A stretch of DNA of 64,000 nt from NCBI RefSeq assembly GCF_014863355.1, contig NZ_JACZEP010000003.1, positions 372,001 to 436,000 of the forward strand. Direction: 5' to 3'. Shown piece after piece: positions 1 to 8,564 of this stretch. The stretch is from Aminobacter carboxidus. GTDB taxonomy: Bacteria; Pseudomonadota; Alphaproteobacteria; Rhizobiales; Rhizobiaceae. Position 1 is the stretch's first letter. Every line of letters begins with the position of its first letter. The notes under the pieces were generated by a model. The model did no database searches. It was given only the letters and a program-made list of their open reading frames with translations, and had not been told where the DNA came from. The translations under genes were made by a program, and so were the position numbers.

Positions 1-1
1 C

Positions 2-1126
2 ACGTCGCTGATCGCCACCGGCCTGCTGTTCATGTTCGGCTCCGGACCGGTACGCGGCTTTGCCATCACCATGTTCCTCGGCACCTGCCTGTCGATGTTC
101 ACCGCCGTTTCGGTGACGCGCATCCTGATGGCCGCGGTTGTGCGCCGCAAGCGCCTGAAGACGATCACCATCGAACCGCTGGTCCGCTTCTTCCCGGAAA
201 AGACCTCGATCTCGTTCATGAAGGCCCGCTATCTCGGTATTGGCATGTCGATCTTCCTGTCGCTGGCCTCCATCGGCCTGTTCTTCAAGCCGGGCCTCAA
301 TTACGGCATCGACTTCAAGGGCGGCATCCAGGTCGAGATCGCGACGTCGACACCGGCGGATCTTGCTCAACTGCGCAGCACGTTGGGCGGCTTGAACATC
401 GGCGAGGTGGCGCTGCAGCAGATCGGCAGTGACGGTAACGTGCTGATCCGTGTGCAGCGTCAGGAAGGTGGCGAAACGGCACAGACCGCAGCCGTCGACA
501 CCATCAAGTCTGCGGTGCAGAAGCTCGATCCAAGCGTGAAGTTCGAACGCACCGAAGTTGTCGGGCCGAAGGTAAGTGGCGAGCTGGCGCAGTCCGGCAT
601 CATGGCGGTGGTGTTGGCAGCACTTGCCATGCTGGTCTACATCTGGTGGCGCTTCGAGTGGAACTTCGCCATCGGCGCCATCGCCACGCTTGTACTGGAT
701 ACCACCAAGATGGTCGGCTTCTTCGCGCTGTTCGGGCTGGACTTCAACCTGACGGCGATCGCGGCACTTTTAACCATCATCGGCTATTCGGTGAACGACA
801 AGGTGGTGGTCTATGACCGCATGCGCGAGAACCTGCGCCTGTACAAGAAGATGCCGCTGCGCGAGATCATCGACATGAGCATCAATCAGGTGTTCGCGCG
901 CTGTATCTACACCTCCGTCGCGATCCTGCTGTCGATGCTGCCGATGGCGATCTGGGGTGGCAGCGCGGTCGAGAACTTCGCCATCCCCATGGTGTTCGGC
1001 GTGTTCATTGCAACGACTTCGTCGATCTTCATCGCAGCGCCGATCCTGCTGCTGCTCGGCGACTGGTGGCAGCACCGCAGTGCCGGCCGCGAGCCGTCGA
1101 CTGCGGTGGCTGCAAGCAAGGCCTGA
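2..1126 (+). CDS. secDF: SecDF protein-export membrane protein, C-terminal part (partial)
   Basis: This is the 3' part of a fused SecD-SecF gene that starts before the window; the frame is open from base 2. SecDF assists SecYEG in the inner membrane, using the proton motive force to pull preproteins out. The first ~45 residues match the end of SecD (SGPVRGFA motif and last membrane helix). A short linker then leads into SecF with its FGIDFKGG-type signature (seen as YGIDFKGG near residue 95 of the visible part), a periplasmic P4-like domain, and a bundle of five C-terminal helices (e.g. SGIMAVVLAALAMLVYIWW and the conserved IIGYSVNDKVVVYDR). The fused form is common in Rhizobiales. A hairpin terminator follows immediately. 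Confidence 0.95.
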   Translation, partial: TSLIATGLLFMFGSGPVRGFAITMFLGTCLSMFTAVSVTRILMAAVVRRKRLKTITIEPLVRFFPEKTSISFMKARYLGIGMSIFLSLASIGLFFKPGLNYGIDFKGGIQVEIATSTPADLAQLRSTLGGLNIGEVALQQIGSDGNVLIRVQRQEGGETAQTAAVDTIKSAVQKLDPSVKFERTEVVGPKVSGELAQSGIMAVVLAALAMLVYIWWRFEWNFAIGAIATLVLDTTKMVGFFALFGLDFNLTAIAALLTIIGYSVNDKVVVYDRMRENLRLYKKMPLREIIDMSINQVFARCIYTSVAILLSMLPMAIWGGSAVENFAIPMVFGVFIATTSSIFIAAPILLLLGDWWQHRSAGREPSTAVAASKA

Positions 1127-1134
1127 GCAATATC

Positions 1135-1168
1135 CTTGCCGGAGCCGCCCCAGAGCGGCTCCGGCAAG
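1135..1168 (+). terminator. Hairpin terminator after secDF
   Basis: A perfect 14-bp inverted repeat (1135-1148 with 1155-1168) flanks a 6-nt loop, 9 nt after the secDF stop. It is very GC-rich but has no clear T-run, so it may act in both directions between secDF and the convergent DUF1488 gene. Confidence 0.7.
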
Positions 1169-1194
1169 AGCCAAGTTGAGCCTGCTGGTGGCGG

Positions 1195-1458
1195 CTATTT
1201 AAAGTCGTATGCCGTCAGCACATACAAGCTTTTACGCCCATGGGAATAAACTTCCCGTGCAACGTCCTGGATCGAAATACGAGCCTCATCGAAGGCGGCA
1301 AGGTATCGCGTTTCATTGTCGACCGACGCCTGACTGGTTTTGAGCGCCTGAACCTCGACGAAAAACGGAACTTCGAACGTGCCGTCATACCCCAGGAAAC
1401 GTATGGCCTTTCTCGCGGCGTCATAGCTGCGGCTTCTGTTGGGAAAGGCGAGTGTCAT
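1195..1458 (-). CDS. DUF1488 family protein
   Basis: Small cytoplasmic protein of 87 residues that looks like the DUF1488 family of Rhizobiales, function unknown. The family signature is visible: MTLAFPNRSRSYD at the start, RFLGYDG and a C-terminal AREVYSHGRKSLYVLTAYDF. A longer reading to 1581 exists, but the ATG at 1458 is preceded by GGAG at good spacing and matches the family's start, so the extension is rejected. It converges on secDF across the shared hairpin. Confidence 0.8.
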   Translation of the reverse strand: MTLAFPNRSRSYDAARKAIRFLGYDGTFEVPFFVEVQALKTSQASVDNETRYLAAFDEARISIQDVAREVYSHGRKSLYVLTAYDFK

Positions 1459-1607
1459 CGTTTGCTCCAGTGCAGGATTGTCGGGTAGATCAGGTTGCTG
1501 AAGGGCGCCAAACAAATGGCGCGCCACTAAGGGGCTAGGGATCAGGCCTTGGGTTGGTTTCCCGTCTTTTCGGAAGCGCAAACGTCCAACGCCTAGGCTT
1601 GGGTTCG

Positions 1608-1826
1608 CTAATTTGCGCTTTGTGCGGTGATGCGTGCCAAGGGGTCAGTCTCCGCCTCGTCGTGCAGTCGAGACGTCGGCATGTCCCGCGTCAACAAACC
1701 GCTGAGAATCCGGGCTGCCTCGCGTAACAGAGCTTGCATATCCTGCCTGCTCAGAGCGTGTGGATCGTCCGCTGCATCGAGAAGTTGCACCACGAGTTCG
1801 ACGCCGCGCTGATGCAATTCAGCCAT
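1608..1826 (-). CDS. Small hypothetical protein, 72 aa
   Basis: Unrecognised small protein. It is hydrophilic and predicted mostly helical, with an amphipathic central stretch (LSRQDMQALLREAARIL). It reads in the same direction as the DUF1488 gene, 149 bp upstream of it. There is no good Shine-Dalgarno sequence before the ATG, and a 61-residue frame overlaps on the other strand, so coding status is uncertain. The helical, low-proline composition looks more protein-like than the antisense frame. Confidence 0.4.
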   Translation of the reverse strand: MAELHQRGVELVVQLLDAADDPHALSRQDMQALLREAARILSGLLTRDMPTSRLHDEAETDPLARITAQSAN

Positions 1827-2108
1827 CAGGGGCGCCCGATCATGCTCATATTTTCGGAAGTCAGATAGTTGGAAGACACGGTGTCCTCCTTTCAGTTGGG
1901 GCTAGGGCACGATGGCCGCCCTCAATCAGCCGCGCCCTAAGACGAGCGGCCGACAATCGACACTGCGCTTTTATCAAGTTCGCGTCTAGACCGATGATCA
2001 AATATTCCCCGTGGCAAATAATTCTGATCATGGTGGAACGAACATCAGCGACCGGCCGTTTTATTTCTGGCGACATTCGATCGCCCACCAATAATAAGGA
2101 ATATCAGA

Positions 2109-2486
2109 ATGAAACGCATTGCATTTGGACTTGCATCTGTACTTGCGACGGTTGGAATGGGTTTTGCAGCTGAGCCGGCAATGACGGCGAAGACACCAAA
2201 AGGTGAAATATACACGGATATGAAGGGCATGACGCTCTATACGTTCGACAAGGACAAGGCGGGCGCATCCAGTTGCTATGATGCTTGTGCCGAAGCCTGG
2301 CCAGCGCTCAAGGCCGATGCCAAGTCAAAGGCCGACGGCGCATGGACTGTCGTTGACCGGACCGATGGCACCAAGATGTGGGCGTATGACGGAAAGCCGC
2401 TCTACACCTATGCCAAGGACAAGAAGGCAGGCGAGATGAACGGCGAAGGCGTTGGCGGCGTCTGGCATATGGCCAAGGCCAGCTAA
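2109..2486 (+). CDS. Exported COG4315-type protein with YxxxD repeats
   Basis: Secreted small protein, 125 residues. Residues 1-21 form a signal peptide (MKR basic start, hydrophobic core, GFAAE cleavage region); no lipobox cysteine is seen. The rest carries the family's repeated motif: YTDMKGMTLYTFDKD, then SCYDACAEAWPAL with a likely disulfide pair, then YDGKPLYTYAKDKKAG. This matches the 'secreted repeat of unknown function' family (COG4315), found in many proteobacterial periplasms. An AAGGA Shine-Dalgarno precedes the ATG. The upstream 280 bp have lower GC and probably hold its promoter. Confidence 0.8.
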   Translation: MKRIAFGLASVLATVGMGFAAEPAMTAKTPKGEIYTDMKGMTLYTFDKDKAGASSCYDACAEAWPALKADAKSKADGAWTVVDRTDGTKMWAYDGKPLYTYAKDKKAGEMNGEGVGGVWHMAKAS

Positions 2487-2563
2487 CCATTATTGATGGC
2501 GGCGTCTCTGGCGCCGCCGCTATTGCCCGCAGACGCGGGAGTCGGGGTAGCAGGAGGCAGGCG

Positions 2564-3025
2564 ATGATCGTGCAGGAGATGACGCGAGACGAAAACATTG
2601 CCCTCGTGTCGACGCATCGGCTCGGACGGCTGGCTTGTGTCAGAGACAATCGACCTTATCTTGTGCCCTTTCATTACGCATTGTCGGACAATCATCTGTA
2701 TAGCTTTTCGATGCAGGGCCAGAAGATCGACTGGATGCGCGAGAATGCTCAGGTGTGTGTTCAGGTCGACGAAGTGGGCGCCACTCTAGAATGGCGAAGC
2801 GTTATCGTATTCGGCCTGTTTGAGGAACTGCCAGAGACGCCGCAGTGGCAACGCGATCGGGATCATGCCTGGTCTCTGCTTCAGAAACACGCCAACTGGT
2901 GGGAGCCAGCAAGTCTGAAGCCTAGCGCTCCATCAACCGCGGTCGGCTCGGCATCGGTGTTCTACAGGATCAAAATCGAAAGCATGACCGGCAGGCACGC
3001 TCGTGAGGCGACGTCGTCGGATTAG
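2564..3025 (+). CDS. Pyridoxamine 5'-phosphate oxidase-related flavoprotein
   Basis: Protein of 153 residues in the split-barrel flavin-binding superfamily (PNPOx-like, Pyridox_ox_2). Characteristic stretches are the start (REMTRDE-like), STHRLGRLACV, RPYLVPFHYAL, and the strand-rich centre ending in WRSVIVFGLFEEL. These proteins bind FMN, F420 or haem, and many have no assigned substrate; it should not be called a true PdxH. A strong AGGAGG lies before the ATG. It follows the exported repeat protein by 77 bp, perhaps in the same transcript. Confidence 0.75.
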   Translation: MIVQEMTRDENIALVSTHRLGRLACVRDNRPYLVPFHYALSDNHLYSFSMQGQKIDWMRENAQVCVQVDEVGATLEWRSVIVFGLFEELPETPQWQRDRDHAWSLLQKHANWWEPASLKPSAPSTAVGSASVFYRIKIESMTGRHAREATSSD

Positions 3026-3067
3026 GAATGGCCGTCTCAACGACGAATTTGGCTGCATACTGGCATC

Positions 3068-4423
3068 ATGATTCTTGCCTCCCTTCCGACACCCCACCTT
3101 CCAAAAGATTCGTTCGAACTCGCCGATGACGCTCTGCTCGATATCGTGCAGCGGCAGACGATCCGCTATTTCTGGGAGGGTGCACATCCAGTCAGCGGCC
3201 TTGCACGGGACCGCCAGAAGACCACGGGCGATGCGCCGAACGATCTCGTGGCGATCGGGGGCTCAGGCTTCGGGATCATGGCCATTATCGTTGCGGTGGA
3301 GCGCGGCTGGGTCGATCGCACGGATGCTCTGGGTCGGCTGCATCGGATGCTCGATTTGCTTGAGGGCTCTCCGTGCTACCACGGCATGTTCCCGCATTTC
3401 ATCAACGGCAGTACGGGCGACACCATTCCGTTCCGACGAAAGGACGATGGCGCAGACATCGTCGAGACGACGTTTCTATTTCAGGGCCTGATTTGTGCCC
3501 GTGAATATCTGGACCAAACTACAGGCGAAGAACAGCGTTTGCGCGACCGGATCAACGCGCTGCTGTCACAGGCCGAGTGGGACTGGTTTGCGCGCAAAGG
3601 CAAGCTTTACTGGCACTGGAGTCCCAGGCATGGCTGGGCCATGAACAGCCCGATCGAAGGCTGGAACGAATGCCTGCTAACATTCGTCCTGGCGGCGGGA
3701 TCGCAGCATCACGCCATTGATCCGGATTGCTACCACGACGGTTTTGCTGGCGGACCAGCCTTTCAAAACGGGCGTGACCATCACGGGATAACCCTGCCGC
3801 TTGGACCGGACTTCGGCGGTCCGCTCTTTTTCGCGCATTATTCCTTCTGCGGACTGGATCCCCGCGGTCTCAACGATCGCTATGCCAACTATTGGGAGCA
3901 AAATGTCGGTCACGCGCGGATCAACCATCTGCATTGCGTGCTCAACTCGCAAAACCATCAAGGTTACGGCGCCGATTGCTGGGGGCTCACCGCATCTCAT
4001 GGACCGACAGGCTACATCGCGCATGCTCCCGATAGGGATGTCGGCGTCATCACGCCGAGTGCGGCACTGTCGAGCTTTCCTTATGTGCCTGATCAGGCGA
4101 TGGCCGCTCTACGCGGTTTCCTGGCCAAGCCAAGGAAACGCATCTGGGGTCGCTTCGGCTTTGTCGATGCCTTCTGCGAAAACCGCAACTGGTATGCCCG
4201 CACCTATCTGGCCATAAACCAGGGGCCCATTGTCGCAATGATCGAAAACCATCGAACCGGGCTTTTGTGGAAGCTGTTCATGGGAGCGCCGGAAGTCCGG
4301 CTTGGTCTGGCTAGGTTGGGTTTCACCAAACCTGGAACCAAACAGCGGAATAACAACCTAGGTGCGGACGCCAATCATGCTTCGCACGCCCGGCGTAACG
4401 CCGCTGGCTTGGTTGCGACCTAG
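3068..4423 (+). CDS. Glucoamylase-like glycoside hydrolase (PF10091/GH144-like)
   Basis: Protein of 451 residues resembling the glucoamylase-like (alpha/alpha)6-barrel family (PF10091, COG5368). Characterised members of this clan act on beta-1,2-glucans (GH144 endo-beta-1,2-glucanase). Signature segments are IRYFWEGAHPVSGLARDR near the start, AIGGSGFGIMA, DIVETTFLFQGL, LYWHWSPRHGWAMN, GWNECLL, FFAHYSFCGLDPRG, CWGLTASHGP and WGRFGFVDAFCE. Rhizobiales make cyclic beta-1,2-glucans, so a glucan substrate is plausible, but this is inference. No signal peptide is visible, suggesting a cytoplasmic enzyme or another start. It ends convergently, sharing CTAG (4420-4423) with the next gene. Confidence 0.75.
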   Translation: MILASLPTPHLPKDSFELADDALLDIVQRQTIRYFWEGAHPVSGLARDRQKTTGDAPNDLVAIGGSGFGIMAIIVAVERGWVDRTDALGRLHRMLDLLEGSPCYHGMFPHFINGSTGDTIPFRRKDDGADIVETTFLFQGLICAREYLDQTTGEEQRLRDRINALLSQAEWDWFARKGKLYWHWSPRHGWAMNSPIEGWNECLLTFVLAAGSQHHAIDPDCYHDGFAGGPAFQNGRDHHGITLPLGPDFGGPLFFAHYSFCGLDPRGLNDRYANYWEQNVGHARINHLHCVLNSQNHQGYGADCWGLTASHGPTGYIAHAPDRDVGVITPSAALSSFPYVPDQAMAALRGFLAKPRKRIWGRFGFVDAFCENRNWYARTYLAINQGPIVAMIENHRTGLLWKLFMGAPEVRLGLARLGFTKPGTKQRNNNLGADANHASHARRNAAGLVAT

Positions 4424-5517
4424 CCGTTGGCGGAGCGGACCTCGACGCGCAACAGGCTAAGCATTTCATCGAGATCGGCCCGGTCGGCGATCGAAATCCG
4501 CAGCCATTCCGGCAGGCCGTAGTCTTCGTTCGAACGGATGATGAAACCTTGTCTGGCAAGTCGCGCCACTGTCGCCTGGGCCCAGCCTGCATAAGCACCG
4601 GGCAGGCGCACGAAAGCGAAATTGCCAGCACTTGGCGAGACCTCGAAGCCGAGCTTGCGCAGTTCGTCTTCAAGATATTCGCGCTCCTCGGCGGTGCGGG
4701 CGCGCACGTGCTGGACGAAATCCTGCTCGCCGAGAGCGACCGTCGCGGCCACCTGCGCCAAGCCGTTGACGTTGCCGATGCCGCGCACGTTGTTCAGCGC
4801 TGATACCACCTCCGGATAGGCATAGGCCCAGCCGGCACGCGCGGATGCCAGGCCGTAGGCCTTTGAGAACGTACGTGTGACGACTATGTTGGGGTGGCGA
4901 TCGGCGATCTCGAAGGTCGCCACCGCCTCGGCCGGGTCGACATATTCGGCGTAAGCCGCGTCGAGCACCAGAACGACATGCGATGGCAGTTCGCGCGCCA
5001 GCCGGGCGACCTCGTCCATCGGCACGACAGAGCCGGTCGGGTTGTTGGGGTTGGCGAGAAAGACGACGCGTGTCTTTGGCGAGACGGCGGCCAAAAGCGC
5101 GTCGACATCGACGGAAAAGTTTGGGCCGAGCGGGGCCTCGACCGCCTTGGCGCCAAGGCGGTAGGCAACGATGGCGAACTGCAGGAAGGAATAGGCCGGA
5201 AACAGGATCTCGTCGCCGGCGCGTGCATAGACGCGCCCGACAGCATCGAGCAACTCCTCCGAGCCGTTGCCGCAGACGATGCGGGTGGGATCGAGTTTGA
5301 ACTGCTTGCCGATCGCGGCACGCATCGTGCCGCAGTTCGGGTCGGCATAACGGTAGACGTTTGGAGCTGCCTCACGGATTGCCTCGACAACGCCCGGTGC
5401 AGAACCCAGCCAGCTTTCGTTGAGCCCGAGATTGACGACGCGTGCCGCGCCCGTGGTGTCGATCTTCTTGACGACGGTCAGCGTCCGGGCGGACAGATAA
5501 GGCACGGGCAGGGACAT
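4420..5517 (-). CDS. HisC-like PLP-dependent aminotransferase
   Basis: Fold-type I aminotransferase of the class I/II, histidinol-phosphate aminotransferase-like family (365 aa, usual length). Visible features are NPNNPTG (residues 156-162), the D186xAYxEY motif and TFSKAYGLASARAG, with the PLP-binding lysine at about 219. It is the last gene of a minus-strand operon after a nucleoside hydrolase and a TetR gene (30-bp gap), so a catabolic role on an amino compound is at least as likely as histidine synthesis. The ATG at 5517 has a GAGGAAA ribosome site. True HisC function cannot be told from sequence alone. Confidence 0.8.
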   Translation of the reverse strand: MSLPVPYLSARTLTVVKKIDTTGAARVVNLGLNESWLGSAPGVVEAIREAAPNVYRYADPNCGTMRAAIGKQFKLDPTRIVCGNGSEELLDAVGRVYARAGDEILFPAYSFLQFAIVAYRLGAKAVEAPLGPNFSVDVDALLAAVSPKTRVVFLANPNNPTGSVVPMDEVARLARELPSHVVLVLDAAYAEYVDPAEAVATFEIADRHPNIVVTRTFSKAYGLASARAGWAYAYPEVVSALNNVRGIGNVNGLAQVAATVALGEQDFVQHVRARTAEEREYLEDELRKLGFEVSPSAGNFAFVRLPGAYAGWAQATVARLARQGFIIRSNEDYGLPEWLRISIADRADLDEMLSLLRVEVRSANG

Positions 5518-5547
5518 TTCGTTTCCTCAATTCATACGCGCTGGCGC

Positions 5548-6147
5548 CTATTCGGAGCCGATCAGGATTTTGGTGTAGAGCGAGCGGAAGCGCTTGCGGT
5601 CCGCCGGCGGCTCCTTGAAGTGGGTGGCGTAGTAGCCGATCTGCTGGAAGTAGGTGATGCGGGCGCGGATCAGGCTTTCATCCTGGTCGTAACTCATCGC
5701 GGCAAAAGCCCGGACGAGCAGCGCCATGCGAAAATCGTCTTGCGCTTGTACCTTGCGGGCAATCACCGCCGACCCGCGCGCCCAGTCGCGGATGGCGAGA
5801 TCGAGCCTGGGGCTGAACGGATCTTCCCTGATCCACACCCCGGTCACCGCGTCGAAGAACGCCGGACCGTCGATGACCTCCTGGTCGATGAGGGCCTCGA
5901 ACGGCTTGCAATTGCGCCGGCGCCATTCCTCCAGAAGGCTGTCGAGCAGGTCCTTCAGATTCTGGAAGTGGAAGTAGAAGCTGCCGCGCGTGACCTTCAG
6001 CTGTTTCGACAGGTGGTCGATCTTGACGTTGGCGATGCCCTTCTTTTCCAGTGCAGCGATGGCAGCGGCAATCCACGCCTCGCGCGACAGCGTTTTCCGC
6101 GTCTCGGACCTGGCCGATTGCTCGGGAGAAGTTGGGCTGCGCTTCAT
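5548..6147 (-). CDS. TetR/AcrR family transcriptional regulator
   Basis: Repressor-type regulator of 199 residues. The N-terminal helix-turn-helix is clear: REAWIAAAIAALEKKGIANV, then DHLSKQLKVTRGSFYFHF at about residues 43-60. The C-terminal ligand-binding half is variable, as expected. A longer frame to 6492 is an overlap artefact; the ATG at 6147 has GAGGAA and starts 11 bp after the nucleoside hydrolase stop. It lies in the middle of a three-gene operon and is likely to control that operon plus the divergent oxidoreductase through the palindrome at 7165-7180. Confidence 0.85.
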   Translation of the reverse strand: MKRSPTSPEQSARSETRKTLSREAWIAAAIAALEKKGIANVKIDHLSKQLKVTRGSFYFHFQNLKDLLDSLLEEWRRRNCKPFEALIDQEVIDGPAFFDAVTGVWIREDPFSPRLDLAIRDWARGSAVIARKVQAQDDFRMALLVRAFAAMSYDQDESLIRARITYFQQIGYYATHFKEPPADRKRFRSLYTKILIGSE

Positions 6148-6158
6148 CTCGTCGTTCC

Positions 6159-7100
6159 TCAGGGGAGGTTGCCGAGGCGCTCCAGCATCAGCGCGAAGAA
6201 GCCGTCGGCGTCGATGCGGCGCAGCACGTTGCAGTTCTTGCGGCGGCCGGTGACGTGCCACCAATCGACCACGGTCATGCCGATGGTTTCGGGCGACATC
6301 AGCTCGACGGTGACGTTGCACTGCTTCTGCTCGTAGAGATGCGGTGCGAGCAGGTAGCCGGTGACGCAGGCGTCGTGGATGGGCCGGGCGTCGGTCGGGA
6401 ATTTGTGCGACCCATACTGGCGGTAGAAGTCGGCCATGTTGGCGGCTTCGATGGCCGAGCGGGTGCCGAGCGTGCGCAGCTGTTGCAGCCATTCCGGCGT
6501 CATCTGGGCGGTGTAGGTGCAGTCGATGCCGGCCATGGTGACCGGTGCGCCTGAATCGAGCACGACAGACGCCGCATGCGGGTCGACCCAGATGTTGAAC
6601 TCGGCGGCGGGCGTGGCATTGCCACCTTCGAAGAAGCCGCCGCCCATCAGCACCACTTCGCGGATGCGCGGGATGATGCGCGGCTCCATCACCATCGCCA
6701 TGCCGAGATTGGTCATGGGGCCAAGCGTGCAGACGGTGATCTCGCCTTCGGGAGCGGCCATCAGCGTATCGACGAGGAAGTTGACGGCGTGTTTGTCCTG
6801 CAGCGGCTTGGTCGGCTCGGGCAGGACGCAGCCGTCGATGCCGGTCGGACCGTGGACATATTCGGCGGTCTTGAGCGCCTTGACCATCGGGCGCGAGCAG
6901 CCGGCATAGACCGGCACGTCGGATCGGCCGGCGAGCTCGGCGATCTGCAACGCGTTGCGCGAGGTCAGCGCCAGCGGCACGTTACCGCCGACAGTCGTCA
7001 GCGCCACCACTTCCAGTTCGGGCGAGCCGAGCGCAAACAGGATGGCAAAGGCGTCGTCCTGGCCGGGGTCGGTATCGATGATGATCTTTCGCGGCGACAT
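6159..7100 (-). CDS. Inosine/uridine-preferring nucleoside hydrolase
   Basis: 313-residue nucleoside N-ribohydrolase (IUNH family), which hydrolyses the N-glycosidic bond of a ribonucleoside to base plus ribose. The Ca-binding signature DTDPGQDDA lies at residues 9-17; further family features are the TVGGN loop, the LTLGPMTNL-like segment (CTLGPMTNLGMA), MGGGFFEGGN, AEFNIWVDPHAA and DACVTGYLL. Start chosen at 7100 because of the strong GGGGGAAGAG upstream; the frame extending to 7529 overlaps the divergent gene. First gene of the operon with tetR and the HisC-like aminotransferase. Its substrate may be an unusual nucleoside-like compound given those neighbours. Confidence 0.9.
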   Translation of the reverse strand: MSPRKIIIDTDPGQDDAFAILFALGSPELEVVALTTVGGNVPLALTSRNALQIAELAGRSDVPVYAGCSRPMVKALKTAEYVHGPTGIDGCVLPEPTKPLQDKHAVNFLVDTLMAAPEGEITVCTLGPMTNLGMAMVMEPRIIPRIREVVLMGGGFFEGGNATPAAEFNIWVDPHAASVVLDSGAPVTMAGIDCTYTAQMTPEWLQQLRTLGTRSAIEAANMADFYRQYGSHKFPTDARPIHDACVTGYLLAPHLYEQKQCNVTVELMSPETIGMTVVDWWHVTGRRKNCNVLRRIDADGFFALMLERLGNLP

Positions 7101-7164
7101 GGCTCTTCCCCCCGGTTCGATCGCCGGATAGCTTCGGCGGCATTGCGCGATTTGACCATCAATG

Positions 7165-7180
7165 CATACAGTACTGTATG
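7165..7180. promoter_or_regulatory. Perfect palindrome, candidate TetR operator
   Basis: CATACAGTACTGTATG is a perfect 16-bp palindrome in the 133-bp gap between the divergent nucleoside hydrolase and FAD oxidoreductase genes. Its symmetry and position suit the TetR regulator encoded in the operon; binding is inferred. Confidence 0.55.
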
Positions 7181-7233
7181 TTATTTTCAAGACGGGTTGG
7201 AGCACGCCCCGTCGGCACATTGGGGAGATTTGA

Positions 7234-8559
7234 ATGGGGCCTGCAGTCGATCCGGTTCCCGCTGGCGACATCCAGCCGAAGAGCGCTGACGTCGTCATCG
7301 TCGGTGGCGGCATCATCGGTGTCAGCGCAGCCTTGTTCCTGGCGCGCAAGGGCATTTCGGTCGTCGTCTGCGAGAAGGGCCATGTCGCCGGCGAGCAGTC
7401 GAGCCGCAACTGGGGCTGGTGCCGGCGCATGGGCCGCGATCCGCGCGAACTGCCGCTGATCGTCGAGGCGCTCAAGATGTGGGGCGGCATCGAGGAGCTG
7501 GTCGGCGAGGATGTCGGCTTCCGGCGCACCGGTATCCTCTATCTCTGCCAGGACCAAAGTGACGTCGAACATCATGCCGAATGGGTGAAAAACGCCGGCG
7601 ACTACGCACTCGACAGCAAGATGATCGAGGGCAGGGCGCTGGCCGAGCTGATGCCCGGCGCGCAAAAGACGTTCCGGGCTGCACTGCACACGCCGAGCGA
7701 TGGCCGCGCGGAGCCGCAGAAGGCGGCGCCGGCGATTGCCCGCGCCGCCCAGCGCGCCGGCGCTCGTATCCTGTTGCGCTGCGCGGTGCGCGAGATCGAA
7801 ACCGAAGGCGGCCGCGTCTCGGGCGTGGTGACCGAGAACGGATTGATCCGCGCTGGCACCGTCGTTGTCGCCGGTGGCGCCTGGTCGAGCCTGCTCTGCC
7901 GAACTGTCGGCATCCGCCTGCCGCAGCTCGCGGTGCGCTCGTCGGTGATGCGCACCGGTCCTGTTCAGGGCGGGCCCGATGGTGCCGCCTGGGCGGAGGG
8001 GTTCGCTTACCGCAAGCGCCTCGACGGCGGCTACACCATCGCCGACGGCACTATCAGCTATCACCATCTGAACCCCGACAGCTTTCGCTATTTCACCGAC
8101 TTTCTGCCGATCCTGTCGCGCGAGTGGCGCTCTGTCGGTATTCGCTTCGGTGATTTCCTCGGTGGTCCCTTCGGGCTTTCGCCGAAGCTGGAAGGCGAGG
8201 GCAGCGTCTTTGAGCGACACCGTACGCTCGATCCTGCACCGGCGGTCGCGCCGCTGGAAGCGGCCCGCGCCAACATGGAAAAGGTCTTTCCGGCGTTGAA
8301 AGGCGTGCCCACGCTGCAACGCTGGGCCGGATTCATCGATGCTACGCCGGATGCCGTGCCGGTGATTTCGCCAGTCAAGTCGCTGCCCGGGCTGGTCATC
8401 GCCACCGGCTTCTCCGGCCATGGCTTCGGCATCGGCCCTGCCGCCGGCAGGCTGACAGCCGATCTGGTGACCGGCAACACGCCGCTCGTCGATCCCCAGG
8501 CCTTCCGTTACGAGCGCTTCATCGACGGCACCAGGCATCGTCCGACGACAGGGGTATGA
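7234..8559 (+). CDS. FAD-dependent oxidoreductase (DadA/DAO family)
   Basis: 441-residue flavoprotein of the D-amino-acid oxidase/glycine oxidase superfamily (COG0665). The dinucleotide-binding motif VVIVGGGIIGVSAAL lies at about residues 17-31, followed by the acidic residue ending beta-2 (VVVCEKG). A second conserved stretch is GTVVVAGGAWS. The C-terminal FAD motif is GLVIATGFSGHGFGIGPAAG. Such enzymes oxidise amino acids or other secondary amines. GGGGAG precedes the ATG. It is divergent from the nucleoside hydrolase/TetR/aminotransferase operon over a palindromic operator, so all four genes probably degrade one nitrogenous compound. Confidence 0.85.
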   Translation: MGPAVDPVPAGDIQPKSADVVIVGGGIIGVSAALFLARKGISVVVCEKGHVAGEQSSRNWGWCRRMGRDPRELPLIVEALKMWGGIEELVGEDVGFRRTGILYLCQDQSDVEHHAEWVKNAGDYALDSKMIEGRALAELMPGAQKTFRAALHTPSDGRAEPQKAAPAIARAAQRAGARILLRCAVREIETEGGRVSGVVTENGLIRAGTVVVAGGAWSSLLCRTVGIRLPQLAVRSSVMRTGPVQGGPDGAAWAEGFAYRKRLDGGYTIADGTISYHHLNPDSFRYFTDFLPILSREWRSVGIRFGDFLGGPFGLSPKLEGEGSVFERHRTLDPAPAVAPLEAARANMEKVFPALKGVPTLQRWAGFIDATPDAVPVISPVKSLPGLVIATGFSGHGFGIGPAAGRLTADLVTGNTPLVDPQAFRYERFIDGTRHRPTTGV

Positions 8560-8564
8560 CGGGC

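Noticed and set aside
1861-2091. 76-codon minus-strand frame upstream of the YxxxD protein
   Set aside because: No ribosome site or recognised family, and it occupies the likely promoter region of the exported protein.
4894-6336. 480-codon plus-strand frame
   Set aside because: Lies opposite the HisC-like, TetR and nucleoside hydrolase genes; its length comes from GC-rich codon bias and it has no protein motifs.
6159-7529. Long version (456 aa) of the nucleoside hydrolase
   Set aside because: The extra N-terminus reads across the divergent promoter and into the FAD oxidoreductase gene; the ATG at 7100 has a strong ribosome site.
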